Shown here piece by piece: positions 8,238 to 16,687 of a DNA stretch of 64,000 nucleotides (positions are counted from its first letter, which is position 1; every line of letters begins with the position of its first letter). The position numbers were made by a program, and so were the translations under genes. The notes beneath the pieces were generated by a model. The model worked only from the letters and a program-made list of their open reading frames with translations. It searched no databases and was not told where the DNA came from. This DNA is from Lachnospiraceae bacterium (GTDB lineage Bacteria; Bacillota; Clostridia; Lachnospirales; Lachnospiraceae), in assembly GCA_017938405.1 (NCBI GenBank), contig JAGBBP010000020.1:1-64000 (forward strand). Reading direction: 5' to 3'.

Positions 8238-9773
8238 ATGGATTTTCGAAAGCGTCTGGTTGTAATGTTTATGCTGATGACGCTGTTTCCGATTCTTCTT
8301 TTGGTAAGTTTCGGTTTTATTATCATTCGATACCAGGCCAGTGCAATGCAACAGGTCTATGAGACCGAAGTCAGCACGTTACAAGCCTTACAAAATCCGG
8401 TACAGGTATTAAACCGATTGACCAGAGGGACGTACAATGAACTGAAAACAGTGACGAAGCAGCGTCCGGATGATTTGCTGGATACTACGTATTTGCAGAC
8501 CATAAATGAACGTCTGCAAAAACGCCAGGCCTTTTTGGTGGTTCAAAAAGGGGATGCTCTGGTATATTGCGGAAACGATGCGCTGTATGAATTGGTGGAA
8601 GATTCGTTACCGGAGTACGGTTCCTACAATGCAAATGTAGACGGAGGCTTATATATCAGCGGACGGATTCCCTATTTGGTAAAACAGCAGGATTTTATGT
8701 TTTCCGACGAGACGCCGGGCAGTGTGTATGTCATTTCGGATGTAAATACCCTGATGCCGCAGACCAGGACGTCATTGATTCAGGCCATCGGGTCCGTTGT
8801 GATTGTTTTTTTGATTACCGGTATCTTTTTGAGTGTTTGGTTGTATGCCGGAATTATTAAACCGATTAATAAATTAAAGTATGCAACCCGCCGGGTAAAA
8901 GAAGGAGATTTGGACTTCCGGCTGGAAAAAACCGGTGAGGATGAAATCGGAGAGCTGAGTGCGGATTTTGAGGAGATGCGTGCCCATCTGAAGACGGAAA
9001 TCGATACCCGGGTGCAGTACGAGGAGGACTTGCGGACGTTAATCGGAAATATTTCCCATGATTTAAAAACGCCGCTGACTACCATAAAGGGATACGCGGA
9101 AGGGATTATGGACGGTGTGGCGGATACACCGGAAAAGCAGGAAAAGTATTTGCGCACCATTCGGAGCAAAGCGGAAGATATGACCCGTATGGTAGAGGAA
9201 TTGGCACTATATACAAAGATTGACTGTAAATCCTATCCGTATCATTTCGAGAAAGTCCGGTTAAAGGATTTCTTTGCGGATTGCATTGAAGAAGATGAAC
9301 CGGAGTTAGAACGGAGAAATATTAAGATAGGGTTGGTGAATCAGCTGTCGGAGGACGACGAAGTATATGCCGACAGAGAACAGCTAAAACGCATTACCAT
9401 GAATATTATCGGGAATGCGGTTAAATACTTATCAAAAGAGAGCGGAGAAATTACCGTTACGTTGCTTGATGAGTTATCCTATATCCGGACAGAAATAAAA
9501 GATACCGGAGCGGGAATTCCGAAAAAAGATTTACCGCACATTTTTGAGCGGTTTTATAGAGGGGATACTTCCAGAAATACGGGGAAAGGCGGTTCCGGCC
9601 TCGGCCTTGCAATCGTAAAACAGATTGTGGAGGACCATGGCGGTACCATTTATGCAAGAAGCGAAGAAGGGGAAGGAACAACGATTTCGTTTACGCTTTT
9701 AAAAGTGCGAAAGGACGGAAAAGAGCAGAAAAAACCACAGGCGTACCGTGGTTTGGACGGAATCAAGGCATAG
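8238..9773 (+). CDS. Membrane sensor histidine kinase
   Basis: The 511-residue kinase has TM1 near residues 8-31, an extracytoplasmic sensor of about 145 residues, TM2 near 180-203, and a HAMP linker to about 255. Next come HisKA with the phospho-acceptor His274 in NISHDLKTPLTT, and HATPase_c with the N box near 390, DTGAGIP near 423 and GKGGSGLGLAIVKQI near 452. It should autophosphorylate and pass phosphate to the response regulator 36 bp downstream. The start follows ACAGGAGGC with good spacing. The LiaF-like third gene suggests cell-envelope stress as the signal, but this is inference. Confidence 0.93.
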   Translation: MDFRKRLVVMFMLMTLFPILLLVSFGFIIIRYQASAMQQVYETEVSTLQALQNPVQVLNRLTRGTYNELKTVTKQRPDDLLDTTYLQTINERLQKRQAFLVVQKGDALVYCGNDALYELVEDSLPEYGSYNANVDGGLYISGRIPYLVKQQDFMFSDETPGSVYVISDVNTLMPQTRTSLIQAIGSVVIVFLITGIFLSVWLYAGIIKPINKLKYATRRVKEGDLDFRLEKTGEDEIGELSADFEEMRAHLKTEIDTRVQYEEDLRTLIGNISHDLKTPLTTIKGYAEGIMDGVADTPEKQEKYLRTIRSKAEDMTRMVEELALYTKIDCKSYPYHFEKVRLKDFFADCIEEDEPELERRNIKIGLVNQLSEDDEVYADREQLKRITMNIIGNAVKYLSKESGEITVTLLDELSYIRTEIKDTGAGIPKKDLPHIFERFYRGDTSRNTGKGGSGLGLAIVKQIVEDHGGTIYARSEEGEGTTISFTLLKVRKDGKEQKKPQAYRGLDGIKA

Positions 9774-9809
9774 TTTGTTTGTGCACTCTTTATTCGAAAA
9801 GGAGGAAGT

Positions 9810-10499
9810 ATGGCGAGGATTTTGATTATTGAGGATGAGACCGCAATTGCGGAATTGGAGCGGGATTATTTAGAATTGTCCGGTTATGAGGTAACCATTG
9901 CGGAAGACGGTGTCAAAGGAAAACAGGCCGCGCTGGAAGAGGATTACAATCTGGTGGTTTTGGATTTGATGTTACCGGGAAGTGACGGATTTGAGATTTG
10001 TAAGGCAATCCGTGAGGCAAAGGACATTCCGATTTTAATGGTATCCGCAAAAAAAGATGAGGTAGATAAAATCAGAGGTCTGGGTCTGGGGGCGGACGAT
10101 TATATGACCAAGCCCTTCAGCCCAAGTGAGTTGGTAGCAAGGGTAAAGGCGCACCTGCAACGTTATGAGCGACTGGTAGGCAGCGGAATCCGGGAAAATA
10201 AAGTAGTGGAGACCCGAGGGCTCCGGATTGATAAAACCGCTCGTCGCGTATTTGTCAACGGAGAAGAAAAGGCTTTTACCACAAAGGAGTTTGATCTTTT
10301 GACTTACCTGGCGGAGAATCCGAATCGTGTGTTTACGAAGGACGAGCTGTTCCGGGAAATCTGGGATATGGATTCCGTGGGCGATATTGCCACGGTAACG
10401 GTGCACATAAAAAAAGTGCGGGAAAAAATAGAAACCGATACGGCGAATCCGCAGTATATCGAGACCATATGGGGCGTAGGTTATCGGTTTAAGGCATAA
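9810..10499 (+). CDS. OmpR/PhoB-family response regulator
   Basis: This 229-residue protein has a receiver domain with acidic residues EDE near 8-10, phospho-acceptor Asp52 in VVLDLMLPGSDG, a conserved Thr/Ser region and Lys101 in DYMTKPFSP. A winged-helix DNA-binding domain follows (about 130-229), with TTKEFDLLTYLAENPNRVFTKD in two recognisable halves and the C-terminal VWGVGYRF-type hairpin as TIWGVGYRFKA. It pairs with the upstream kinase. The ribosome site is AAGGAGGAAGT before ATG. Confidence 0.95.
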   Translation: MARILIIEDETAIAELERDYLELSGYEVTIAEDGVKGKQAALEEDYNLVVLDLMLPGSDGFEICKAIREAKDIPILMVSAKKDEVDKIRGLGLGADDYMTKPFSPSELVARVKAHLQRYERLVGSGIRENKVVETRGLRIDKTARRVFVNGEEKAFTTKEFDLLTYLAENPNRVFTKDELFREIWDMDSVGDIATVTVHIKKVREKIETDTANPQYIETIWGVGYRFKA

Positions 10500-10516
10500 T
10501 AGAAAGGAGTTTACTT

Positions 10517-11017
10517 ATGAGAGAAGATGGGATTGTAGTGGTGAAAGAGAAAAAGCATTGCCTGTTTGGGTGCTTGTTCCGGTTGGTGGCTTTTGCGGTG
10601 GCGGTGTACGGGACCGCGACCGCGTTGGCGAAGATTATGAGACGTCTTTCCCTGCGTTTGGAAGAGGACAATGAGGGAAGTGAGAGCAAACGTTTCTTTT
10701 CCTGTTTAACCACAAGAGAGATTTGTTTGGAGGAAGAGGAAGCTTCCTACCTTGATGTGACGGCGGTGGCTGCTTGTGTTGAGGTGGATTTAAGCGAAGC
10801 GATTCTCCCGGAAGAGTCTTTTGTAAAGGTGCATTCCCTGGGTGGGAAGGTAGTGATTAAGGTACCGGCCATGACCCGGGTGAATTTGGAAGGAAAAGGA
10901 GTTTTGTGCGGATTTTCCAATATGGTACCGGCCTATGAGGATGAGAGCCTTCCGGTGATTTATGTGGATGCGGAAAGCATCGGGGCTTGTTTGAAAATTA
11001 AAATTGTAGAAGAATAA
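10517..11017 (+). CDS. LiaF-like small membrane protein of the two-component operon
   Basis: This 166-residue protein starts 17 bp after the response regulator with its own AAAGGAG site. It has one hydrophobic segment (about residues 18-42) and a C-terminal region with the spacing of the LiaF/toast-rack C domain: GGKVVIKVPAMTRVNLEG followed by a Gly-rich turn. LiaF-type proteins inhibit or tune a partner kinase in cell-envelope stress systems. The match is by pattern only and the protein is shorter than LiaF (about 240 residues). Its stop codon directly abuts the long palindromic element A. Confidence 0.6.
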   Translation: MREDGIVVVKEKKHCLFGCLFRLVAFAVAVYGTATALAKIMRRLSLRLEEDNEGSESKRFFSCLTTREICLEEEEASYLDVTAVAACVEVDLSEAILPEESFVKVHSLGGKVVIKVPAMTRVNLEGKGVLCGFSNMVPAYEDESLPVIYVDAESIGACLKIKIVEE

Positions 11018-11570
11018 AAGAAACGGGGGTGTCGCAGGAAAATGCGCGCCCCCACTCTTGCTTGTTAGCATATAAAATAAGTCGGTCTCATATATTTTCT
11101 TTTTAACGGATATGAATGAGCCGGTGCCTTTCGCATCATCCTCTTTTCTCGTACTCCGGATAGAGTCTTTCTAATTACTTCGCCATACAAACGAACAAGT
11201 GACGCAACCGCCCTGATGCGGCATCCATGCCTTATGGCGGGATTTGTTTTCAACAAATCCATGCTCCGCAGGATGCACACGATGCGCAGAGGAAGACTGC
11301 TTTGCAGTCGCACATCGGCGCCAAAAGCGGACTAGGTCCGCTTTTGAACGGACCTCCTGTCCGTGCGTTGCTGCCGGATAAGCGAAGTAATAAGAAAGTC
11401 TACTATCCTACGTAAAGTTCAAAGAGAATAATGCGAAAGTCACCGGCTATTTAAAAAGAATGGAAAAGAAAATATATGAGACCGACTTTTGTGTATCTGC
11501 AAGGATTACGCAAGAGTCCGCCACACCCGGTGCCGGCGCGCATTTTCCTGCGCCACCCCACGTTCTTTTT
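11017..11570. repeat. Multi-hairpin long palindrome, element A
   Basis: No convincing gene lies in this stretch. About 170 nt at the left and about 185 nt at the right are imperfect inverted copies, for example 11082-11101 against 11469-11488 (GTCGGTCTCATATATTTTC), 11032-11048 against 11535-11551, and 11123-11136 against 11437-11450. Inside lie perfect short hairpins: 11240-11260 (GGATTTGTT, loop TTC), 11295-11309 (GACTGC, loop TTT), 11323-11345 (AAAAGCGGAC, loop TAG) and 11348-11364 (ACGGAC, loop CTCCT), plus CGCCAT/ATGGCG at 11181-11239. The right end runs into CTTTTTTT. It shares a right-arm motif with element B. Confidence 0.8.
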
Positions 11571-11582
11571 TTGAGGATATTA

Positions 11583-11611
11583 TTGACATTTTCTTAACTA
11601 TTCCGTATAAT
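11583..11611 (+). promoter_or_regulatory. Sigma-A promoter for the solute-binding lipoprotein
   Basis: TTGACA (11583-11588) and TATAAT (11606-11611) are perfect consensus hexamers with a 17-bp spacer. They lie just outside the right end of element A and about 115 bp before the start codon. Confidence 0.9.
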
Positions 11612-11725
11612 ACAGCCAGGAACAAAAGGTTCCCCGCCGATTCCAAGGTGCTCCGAGGGAAAGGCGAAATAAATATTCTGATGACGCGGGATACGTTCCC
11701 GGTAAAAAGAAAGAGAGGTTTTCGT

Positions 11726-12802
11726 ATGAAAAAGAAAATTGCATTGTTACTGACCGCAATGCTGTTAGTATCTGTGTTTGCGGGATGCGGAAAGAAGGAT
11801 GAGGGCAAGGCTGACCCGACCAAGGCACCGGAAGTAACGAAAGAGGTTACGGAGGATGCAGGCAATCAGGAAACCCAGCCGACGGCAGCGCCGACAGAGG
11901 TACCGAAGGAAAAGGTAGATGTAACTATTGCGGCAATGAAGGGTCCGACGGCGCTCGGTATGTTAAAGATGATGGAAGATGCCGAGGCAGGGGCTACTGC
12001 GAATAATTACAAGTTCACCATTGCGGGTGCGGCAGACGAGATTACCGCAAGCCTCATTAAGGGAGATATCCCGATTGCGGCAGTTCCGTGTAATCTGGCT
12101 TCCGTGCTTTACAACAAGTCCAAGGGCGGTATTACCATGCTTGGAATCAATACCCTGGGTGTATTGTACATTGTAGAGACCGGAGAGACGGTACAGAGCG
12201 TAGAGGATTTGAGAGGAAAGACCATTTATTCCACCGGTAAGGGAACGACGCCGGAGTATACCTTAAACTGGCTTTTAAAGTCCGCGGGTATGGAGCCGGG
12301 CAAGGATGTTACCATTGAGTATAAGTCCGAGGCTACCGAAGTGGCTGCGATTTTGTCCCAGACAGAGAATGCGGTGGCAATGCTTCCGCAGCCGTATGTA
12401 ACCACGGTATTGAACAGCAACGCAAAGGCTCGTATCGCACTGGATATTACGAAGGAATGGGAAGCTTTGAATGAAGGCTCCACGGTAGTAACCGGCGTTG
12501 TGGTGGCAAATACAAAGTACTTAACCGAAAATCCGGATGTGGTAAACGCATTTATGGAAGAGTATGTGGCTTCGGCGGCCTATACGGTAGAAAACGTGGA
12601 TGCGGCAGCGGCATTGTCCGAGAAGTTTGATATCTTCAAGGCTGCCATTGCAAAGAAGGCGATTCCGTACTGCAATATCGTCTTAATCGAAGGCGATGAG
12701 ATGAAGACAAAGGCAAATGCATACTTGAATGTATTGTTTGAGCAGAATCCGGCTTCCGTCGGAGGAACACTGCCGGAGGATAACTTCTTTTATAAAAGAT
12801 AA
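11726..12802 (+). CDS. ABC transporter solute-binding lipoprotein (NMT1/SsuA type)
   Basis: The 358-residue protein has a lipoprotein signal peptide ending in VSVFAGC (Cys21), a Lys/Thr/Pro-rich linker to about 65, then a type 2 periplasmic-binding fold with segments such as GDIPIAAVPCNLASVLYNKS and EDLRGKTIYSTGKGTTPEYTLNWLL typical of NMT1/THI5/SsuA proteins. These deliver thiamine precursors, sulfonates or nitrate-like solutes to SsuB/C-type transporters; the ligand cannot be read here. The fused permease-ATPase at 23149 is the obvious partner, although 10 kb of unrelated genes intervene. The start at 11726 follows AGAGAGG; longer frames to 11489 run through the promoter and are rejected. 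Confidence 0.88.
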   Translation: MKKKIALLLTAMLLVSVFAGCGKKDEGKADPTKAPEVTKEVTEDAGNQETQPTAAPTEVPKEKVDVTIAAMKGPTALGMLKMMEDAEAGATANNYKFTIAGAADEITASLIKGDIPIAAVPCNLASVLYNKSKGGITMLGINTLGVLYIVETGETVQSVEDLRGKTIYSTGKGTTPEYTLNWLLKSAGMEPGKDVTIEYKSEATEVAAILSQTENAVAMLPQPYVTTVLNSNAKARIALDITKEWEALNEGSTVVTGVVVANTKYLTENPDVVNAFMEEYVASAAYTVENVDAAAALSEKFDIFKAAIAKKAIPYCNIVLIEGDEMKTKANAYLNVLFEQNPASVGGTLPEDNFFYKR

Positions 12803-12818
12803 TTAGTAAGAATAAGAT

Positions 12819-12852
12819 AAAAAGACCGTCCGGAAACCGGGCGGTCTTTTGT
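12819..12852. terminator. Bidirectional terminator between convergent genes
   Basis: AAAAGACCG.CCGG and CCGG.CGGTCTTTT form a stem of about 13 bp with an AAA loop and A/T tracts on both sides. It serves the solute-binding gene on the plus strand and the BlaR1-like gene on the minus strand. Confidence 0.9.
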
Positions 12853-12897
12853 TGTGTGAATAAATTGCGCCTTTGCGCGGATTTGTAAGAGGGCTCG

Positions 12898-15594
12898 TTA
12901 GTATTCATAGGACATTTCGGAGGACCATCTGGAACTGTCATTTGCAAAAGAGCTACCGGTACGTGCGTAGGCAAGGCCGTGGGAAGTTAGGTAAAGGTTG
13001 ATATATTCCCATTTTCCGCAATCCGCAAGATAGTCCAGAATCGGCTCTGTAAAATATTCCTCAACCGAATAGATATGGTTGTCACTCCAAAGGCGTACAT
13101 CCGGGAAGGTAGTGAGAAATTCGTTCCAGTCTTCTTCTGTCGTAATGTTCCAAAGCGGAATCGTATCTAAGTGACTCCATCGATTGCGTGTAGCGTTCTT
13201 TGTTAGGTTGTTGTACAGAAAGTTGTAGCTTGCCAAGTCCATGTGAACGGTAGAAAATCCGTAGGAACTGTAGGCATAACGGCTTGCTTCGGTCAGAGTT
13301 AAGGAAGGGTCAGTATCTTTGACCGAGAAAGCAAGCGTTCCGATAAATGGATCTTCTTTTCCGGTACGGTCGAGCTTTTCTACAAACATGGTATCGACAG
13401 AACCGAACAATGCGTAATCATAGCGCTCGTTATCCCAAAGGGAATAGGACGCATCGTTTTTGTAGTCGTAAACACGGATGCCTAAGTGGGAACCATCATC
13501 TCCGAGAGAGACTGTGGCACATATTTCCGGAAAACCGTCGCCGTTTAAGTCGGTTAGATAAGTATCCCAAATCGTCGGTGCGGAAATCAGGGTCCGGCCA
13601 CGCTCTATGGTAAAGGCTTCGATGCTTTGGGAGTCAGCAAAAAAGGTAACCCCCGGAAATTCCGGCAGGGAAAGCTGTATTTCCTCTTTCGGAGAGCCCT
13701 CATAATTATAAAAGTTGTAAAACCAGTTTAACCATGTGAGGGAACGTGTTACCGGAGTTTCCGGGTTGGAAAATAAGGAAACGGTCTGGGTGTTTTCATG
13801 AGCCAGGTGTTTCTTATAAATTTCAAGCCACTGGTCCGGGGTAGCCCACCAGGTTGCAGGATTATAGGCACCTTCTTCGTTGCCGATTCCGGTAATAACG
13901 GAACAAACCTTTGCCATAAGGTATTCCCGGAGACCGTTTTCTTTTGCACCGGAGAGGGCCTTTACAAAGCAATTTACGGTCCGCTCTCCTCCGGAAAGCA
14001 GAAGGTCGTAAAGCTCCGGATATTCCGTGATTCCTTGATTAATATCCCCATGGTTTTTTGTAATGGTGTAAGCCAGGGACAATAACGCATAATCGGTCAG
14101 GGTATCCGGGCGGCTTTTTTGTACAAGAAAAGTATCAAAATCAAACCAGATATATTGTCCCGGTTGCGGCTCTGCCTGAAAGCGATAACGTCCGTTCCTG
14201 GAAAAATCAAATCTTTCCAAGGAGTAGGATTGGTTTGCTGCGCTTCTTCTCGGCAAAGAACAAGTGATTTCCGGGAAGCTTACGCTTTCGGTAGAACAAC
14301 TGGTCCAAGTCTCGTCCTCATAATAGAGAATATCAAAATCCAATCCGTACAGAAAATCGGAGTCATAGTTATAATTGTTCCACGTTACCTGTAGCGGAAA
14401 GGAATCCGGGTTATCCCCAAAATAGCAGGAATAAGGTTCCGCCTTAATCTCTATGGAAGGGAAATCCGTGCCGGTACCGATAACGTCAAAGGCCACGAAG
14501 GCGATGTCTTCATCGGAAACCGGCGGGTTTTTTTCTTGTGCAACCGGATTGGTTAAAAAGCAGACAGCCACAACCACGCAGGAAAGTACCGCAACCATAA
14601 TAATCCAAAAGGCCGGCTTTTTATAGTGAAGTGCATTTTTAATTCTCTTTTTCACATGTACTTCTCCGAAGGCCAACGGACAAACCGAAATGGCTTTTCG
14701 GGAAATGCTGAAGTTTAACAAAGTGGAAGAATAAGATTTGATATCTTCCGTATCCATTTTCCGTATGACCCGTTCGTCGCAGGCCAGTTCGATGTCTTTG
14801 CAAAGGAAAATGTAAGCAATCCAGAGCACCGGATTGAACCAATAAACGGAAAGCAAAACAAATCCCAACGGTTTCCAGAGATGATCCAGACGTTTTAAAT
14901 GCGCCTTTTCGTGGGCGATAACATGCTGCATTTCTTCCGGCTGTATGGTAGAAGGCAACAGAATCCGCGGACGGAAAATGCCTAAAATAAACGGTGATTC
15001 CACATGATCGCACAGCCAGATGTTGTCGGTAAGAAAGACTGCTTCTTTTACTTTTTTTCGTATGCGCAGGTAACTGTAGCCGGCGTAACAAAGCATTCCC
15101 AGAATACCGATCGGCCAAACCGTACAAATGAAACGGAGAAATCCGCGAAGAAGTTCCGTGCCGGTTGTCCCGGGTGTAACCGGAGGGACAGATTGTGTCG
15201 CATCACCGTAGAAGGATTCGGTGTTTTCGTCATAGAAAGAATCGGTTTCCGAAAATTGCAACTGTGAGAGCTGTATCGGACGGATATTGCCGTTTTCCGA
15301 CGGACGTGATAAAAAACCGGTGGTATCGGAAAATTGTGTCATGGAAACAAAGTCTCCGTATCCGGCATCGGAACCGGAAAATGCGGAGTCCGATACGGTC
15401 AGATTTTTCGGAATCAGACTAAAGGGGCTCGTAAAAGAAATCGGACAAATTAACCGGATGGCGACAAAGCCCCATAATACACAACATAATGCTTTCGGAG
15501 CCTTTTTTAGAAGCGGCCGAAGCAAAAGTACGGCAATCGCAAGAAGACCGGCGGTAATGCTCATGCCCAGCATATGTAAAAAGACACGTTCCAT
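12898..15594 (-). CDS. BlaR1/MecR1-type M56 metallopeptidase sensor with a large non-PBP outer domain
   Basis: The 898-residue protein has an M56 peptidase module: membrane segments near 10-30, 36-55 and 155-175, the zinc motif HEKAH at 228-232, the third ligand region ELACDE at 269-274, and a last TM at 327-347. In BlaR1 signalling this inner peptidase leads to removal of the BlaI repressor. The outer part (about 350-898) is not a recognisable penicillin-binding domain; I see no SxxK/SxN/KTG set. It includes DLNGDGFPEI near 678, like a calcium-binding FG-GAP turn. It overlaps blaI by one base, so the two are co-translated. Beta-lactam sensing is therefore unproven and another envelope signal is possible. 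Confidence 0.85.
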   Translation of the reverse strand: MERVFLHMLGMSITAGLLAIAVLLLRPLLKKAPKALCCVLWGFVAIRLICPISFTSPFSLIPKNLTVSDSAFSGSDAGYGDFVSMTQFSDTTGFLSRPSENGNIRPIQLSQLQFSETDSFYDENTESFYGDATQSVPPVTPGTTGTELLRGFLRFICTVWPIGILGMLCYAGYSYLRIRKKVKEAVFLTDNIWLCDHVESPFILGIFRPRILLPSTIQPEEMQHVIAHEKAHLKRLDHLWKPLGFVLLSVYWFNPVLWIAYIFLCKDIELACDERVIRKMDTEDIKSYSSTLLNFSISRKAISVCPLAFGEVHVKKRIKNALHYKKPAFWIIMVAVLSCVVVAVCFLTNPVAQEKNPPVSDEDIAFVAFDVIGTGTDFPSIEIKAEPYSCYFGDNPDSFPLQVTWNNYNYDSDFLYGLDFDILYYEDETWTSCSTESVSFPEITCSLPRRSAANQSYSLERFDFSRNGRYRFQAEPQPGQYIWFDFDTFLVQKSRPDTLTDYALLSLAYTITKNHGDINQGITEYPELYDLLLSGGERTVNCFVKALSGAKENGLREYLMAKVCSVITGIGNEEGAYNPATWWATPDQWLEIYKKHLAHENTQTVSLFSNPETPVTRSLTWLNWFYNFYNYEGSPKEEIQLSLPEFPGVTFFADSQSIEAFTIERGRTLISAPTIWDTYLTDLNGDGFPEICATVSLGDDGSHLGIRVYDYKNDASYSLWDNERYDYALFGSVDTMFVEKLDRTGKEDPFIGTLAFSVKDTDPSLTLTEASRYAYSSYGFSTVHMDLASYNFLYNNLTKNATRNRWSHLDTIPLWNITTEEDWNEFLTTFPDVRLWSDNHIYSVEEYFTEPILDYLADCGKWEYINLYLTSHGLAYARTGSSFANDSSRWSSEMSYEY

Positions 15595-15959
15595 TATTTT
15601 CCCTCCCCATAAGAATCAATCATACTTCTCAGTTCCGCCAGTTCTTCCGGTGTCAGCTTCTTTCGTGCGGTAAAGGCGGCGAAAAATGCCGGAAGAGACC
15701 CTTCAAAGGTTTCCTTTACAAAGTTCTCGCTTTGTACGGAATAAAACTCCTGTCGGGACATTAAAGAAGTAACGGTTCCTTTGTTCATTTTAAAAATGCC
15801 TTTTTCGCAAAGGCGCTTTAAGACAGTGTAAGTGGTGGTTTTTTTCCAACGAAACGCTTCTTCGCTGCGACGCACCAGCTCTGCGGTGGAAATCGGTTCG
15901 TTCTCCCAGATAATATCCGCGAATTTGGATTCGATGGCACCCATTTGTAAGTCTCCCAT
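15594..15959 (-). CDS. BlaI/MecI-family repressor
   Basis: The 121-residue protein has an N-terminal winged helix (MGAIESKFADIIWENEPIST, then ELVRRSEEAFRWKKTTTYTVLKRL in the recognition region) and a C-terminal dimerisation helix, the usual size and order for BlaI. It should repress its own operon through the two dyads at 15988-16029. The start at 15959 has AAAGGAG seven bases upstream; an in-frame extension to 16046 runs through the operators and promoter and is not coding. Cleavage normally follows activation of the partner M56 protein. Confidence 0.93.
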   Translation of the reverse strand: MGDLQMGAIESKFADIIWENEPISTAELVRRSEEAFRWKKTTTYTVLKRLCEKGIFKMNKGTVTSLMSRQEFYSVQSENFVKETFEGSLPAFFAAFTARKKLTPEELAELRSMIDSYGEGK

Positions 15960-15987
15960 AAGGTATCTCCTTTCTACGTGTTTTGAT

Positions 15988-16040
15988 TCTACGACCTGTA
16001 GAACTATATTTATTCTACGACATGTCGAATGATTTGTCAA
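15988..16040 (-). promoter_or_regulatory. Promoter and twin BlaI-type operators of the blaI-blaR1-like operon
   Basis: On the minus strand TTGACA (16035-16040) and TAGAAT (16012-16017) are spaced by 17 bp. Two related 16-mers lie over this promoter: TCTACGACCTGTAGAA at 15988-16003 and TCTACGACATGTCGAA at 16014-16029, identical at 14 of 16 positions. The second fills the spacer and -10 box; the first lies at the transcription start. They resemble the TACA/TGTA dyads of known BlaI operators. Confidence 0.85.
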
Positions 16041-16060
16041 GAGCATTTTTGAAAATATCC

Positions 16061-16089
16061 TTGTGAGAAAACCTACTTTTTGCTATACT
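16061..16089 (+). promoter_or_regulatory. Sigma-A promoter for the ECF sigma operon
   Basis: TTGTGA (16061-16066), 17-bp spacer, TATACT (16084-16089). It diverges from the blaI promoter and would supply basal transcription of the sigma/anti-sigma operon. Confidence 0.6.
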
Positions 16090-16122
16090 GATGTTTGCAG
16101 TGAAAAAATATTAAAAATTTTT

Positions 16123-16148
16123 GAAACTTTTTTCCTTCCCGACGTGTA
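16123..16148 (+). promoter_or_regulatory. Possible ECF-type autoregulatory promoter
   Basis: GAAAC (16123-16127), followed by a T-rich 15-bp spacer and CGTGTA (16143-16148), resembles the GAAC/CGT elements of ECF sigma-factor promoters. This would allow the sigma factor at 16208 to activate itself. The match rests on short motifs only. Confidence 0.4.
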
Positions 16149-16207
16149 TTATAAGTGAAATGGGACGGAAAACACATTTCGATGAAAGTGAGAGCGCGCT
16201 GATTACA

Positions 16208-16687
16208 ATGAAAATAACAGAAGCTGTATTCTTGGAGGTATTTGAAAAATTTAAGAATACCGTGTATGCGGTTGCATTTAACTATGTAAGAAAAGCGGAT
16301 GATGCTGCGGACTTGGAGCAGGATGTGTTTTTAAAGCTCCTTCGTTGCGAGACGGAGTTCGAAAGCGAAGACCACATAAAGGCATGGTTAATCCGGGTGT
16401 CCATCAATCTGTGCAAAAACCATTTGCGGGACAGAAGTTATCTGTCGGATGCACCGTTATCGGAGGAAATTGCGGTGGCGGAGGAAGAAACACCGGGAGA
16501 TTTGTTCCGCTTTGTACTTGCTTTGCCGGAAAAGTACAGAGTTCCTCTTCATCTGTTTTATTATGAGGACTATTCGGTGCGGCAGATTGCGGAAGTAACG
16601 GGACTACCGGAAGCAACGGTAAAAATACGGCTGAAACGGGGCAGGGAGAAGTTAGGGAAATCTTTGCGAAAGGAGGACTGGTTCTGA
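16208..16687 (+). CDS. ECF-family RNA polymerase sigma factor
   Basis: The 159-residue protein has sigma region 2 (FEKFKNTVYAVAFNYV, DAADLEQDVFLKLL near 38-50, IKAWLIRVSINLCKNHLR) and region 4 (LPEKYRVPLHLFYYEDYSVRQIAEVTG near 115-140, ending VKIRLKRGREKLGK), with no region 3, as in ECF sigma factors. It should direct RNA polymerase to envelope-response promoters once its anti-sigma factor releases it. The start at 16208 gives a normal N terminus; in-frame alternatives at 16160 (ATG) and 16121 (TTG) would place the candidate promoter inside the gene. Its stop overlaps the next ATG by one base, the coupling expected for sigma/anti-sigma pairs. Confidence 0.92.
   Translation: MKITEAVFLEVFEKFKNTVYAVAFNYVRKADDAADLEQDVFLKLLRCETEFESEDHIKAWLIRVSINLCKNHLRDRSYLSDAPLSEEIAVAEEETPGDLFRFVLALPEKYRVPLHLFYYEDYSVRQIAEVTGLPEATVKIRLKRGREKLGKSLRKEDWF

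Noticed and set aside
11017..11570. Element A as an insertion sequence with terminal inverted repeats
   Set aside because: There is no transposase frame inside, no clear target duplication, and the inverted similarity fills the whole arms rather than only the ends. A passive palindromic mobile element remains possible.
12898..15594. Complete beta-lactam resistance operon
   Set aside because: No beta-lactamase or extra penicillin-binding protein gene is adjacent, and the sensor lacks a recognisable penicillin-binding domain.
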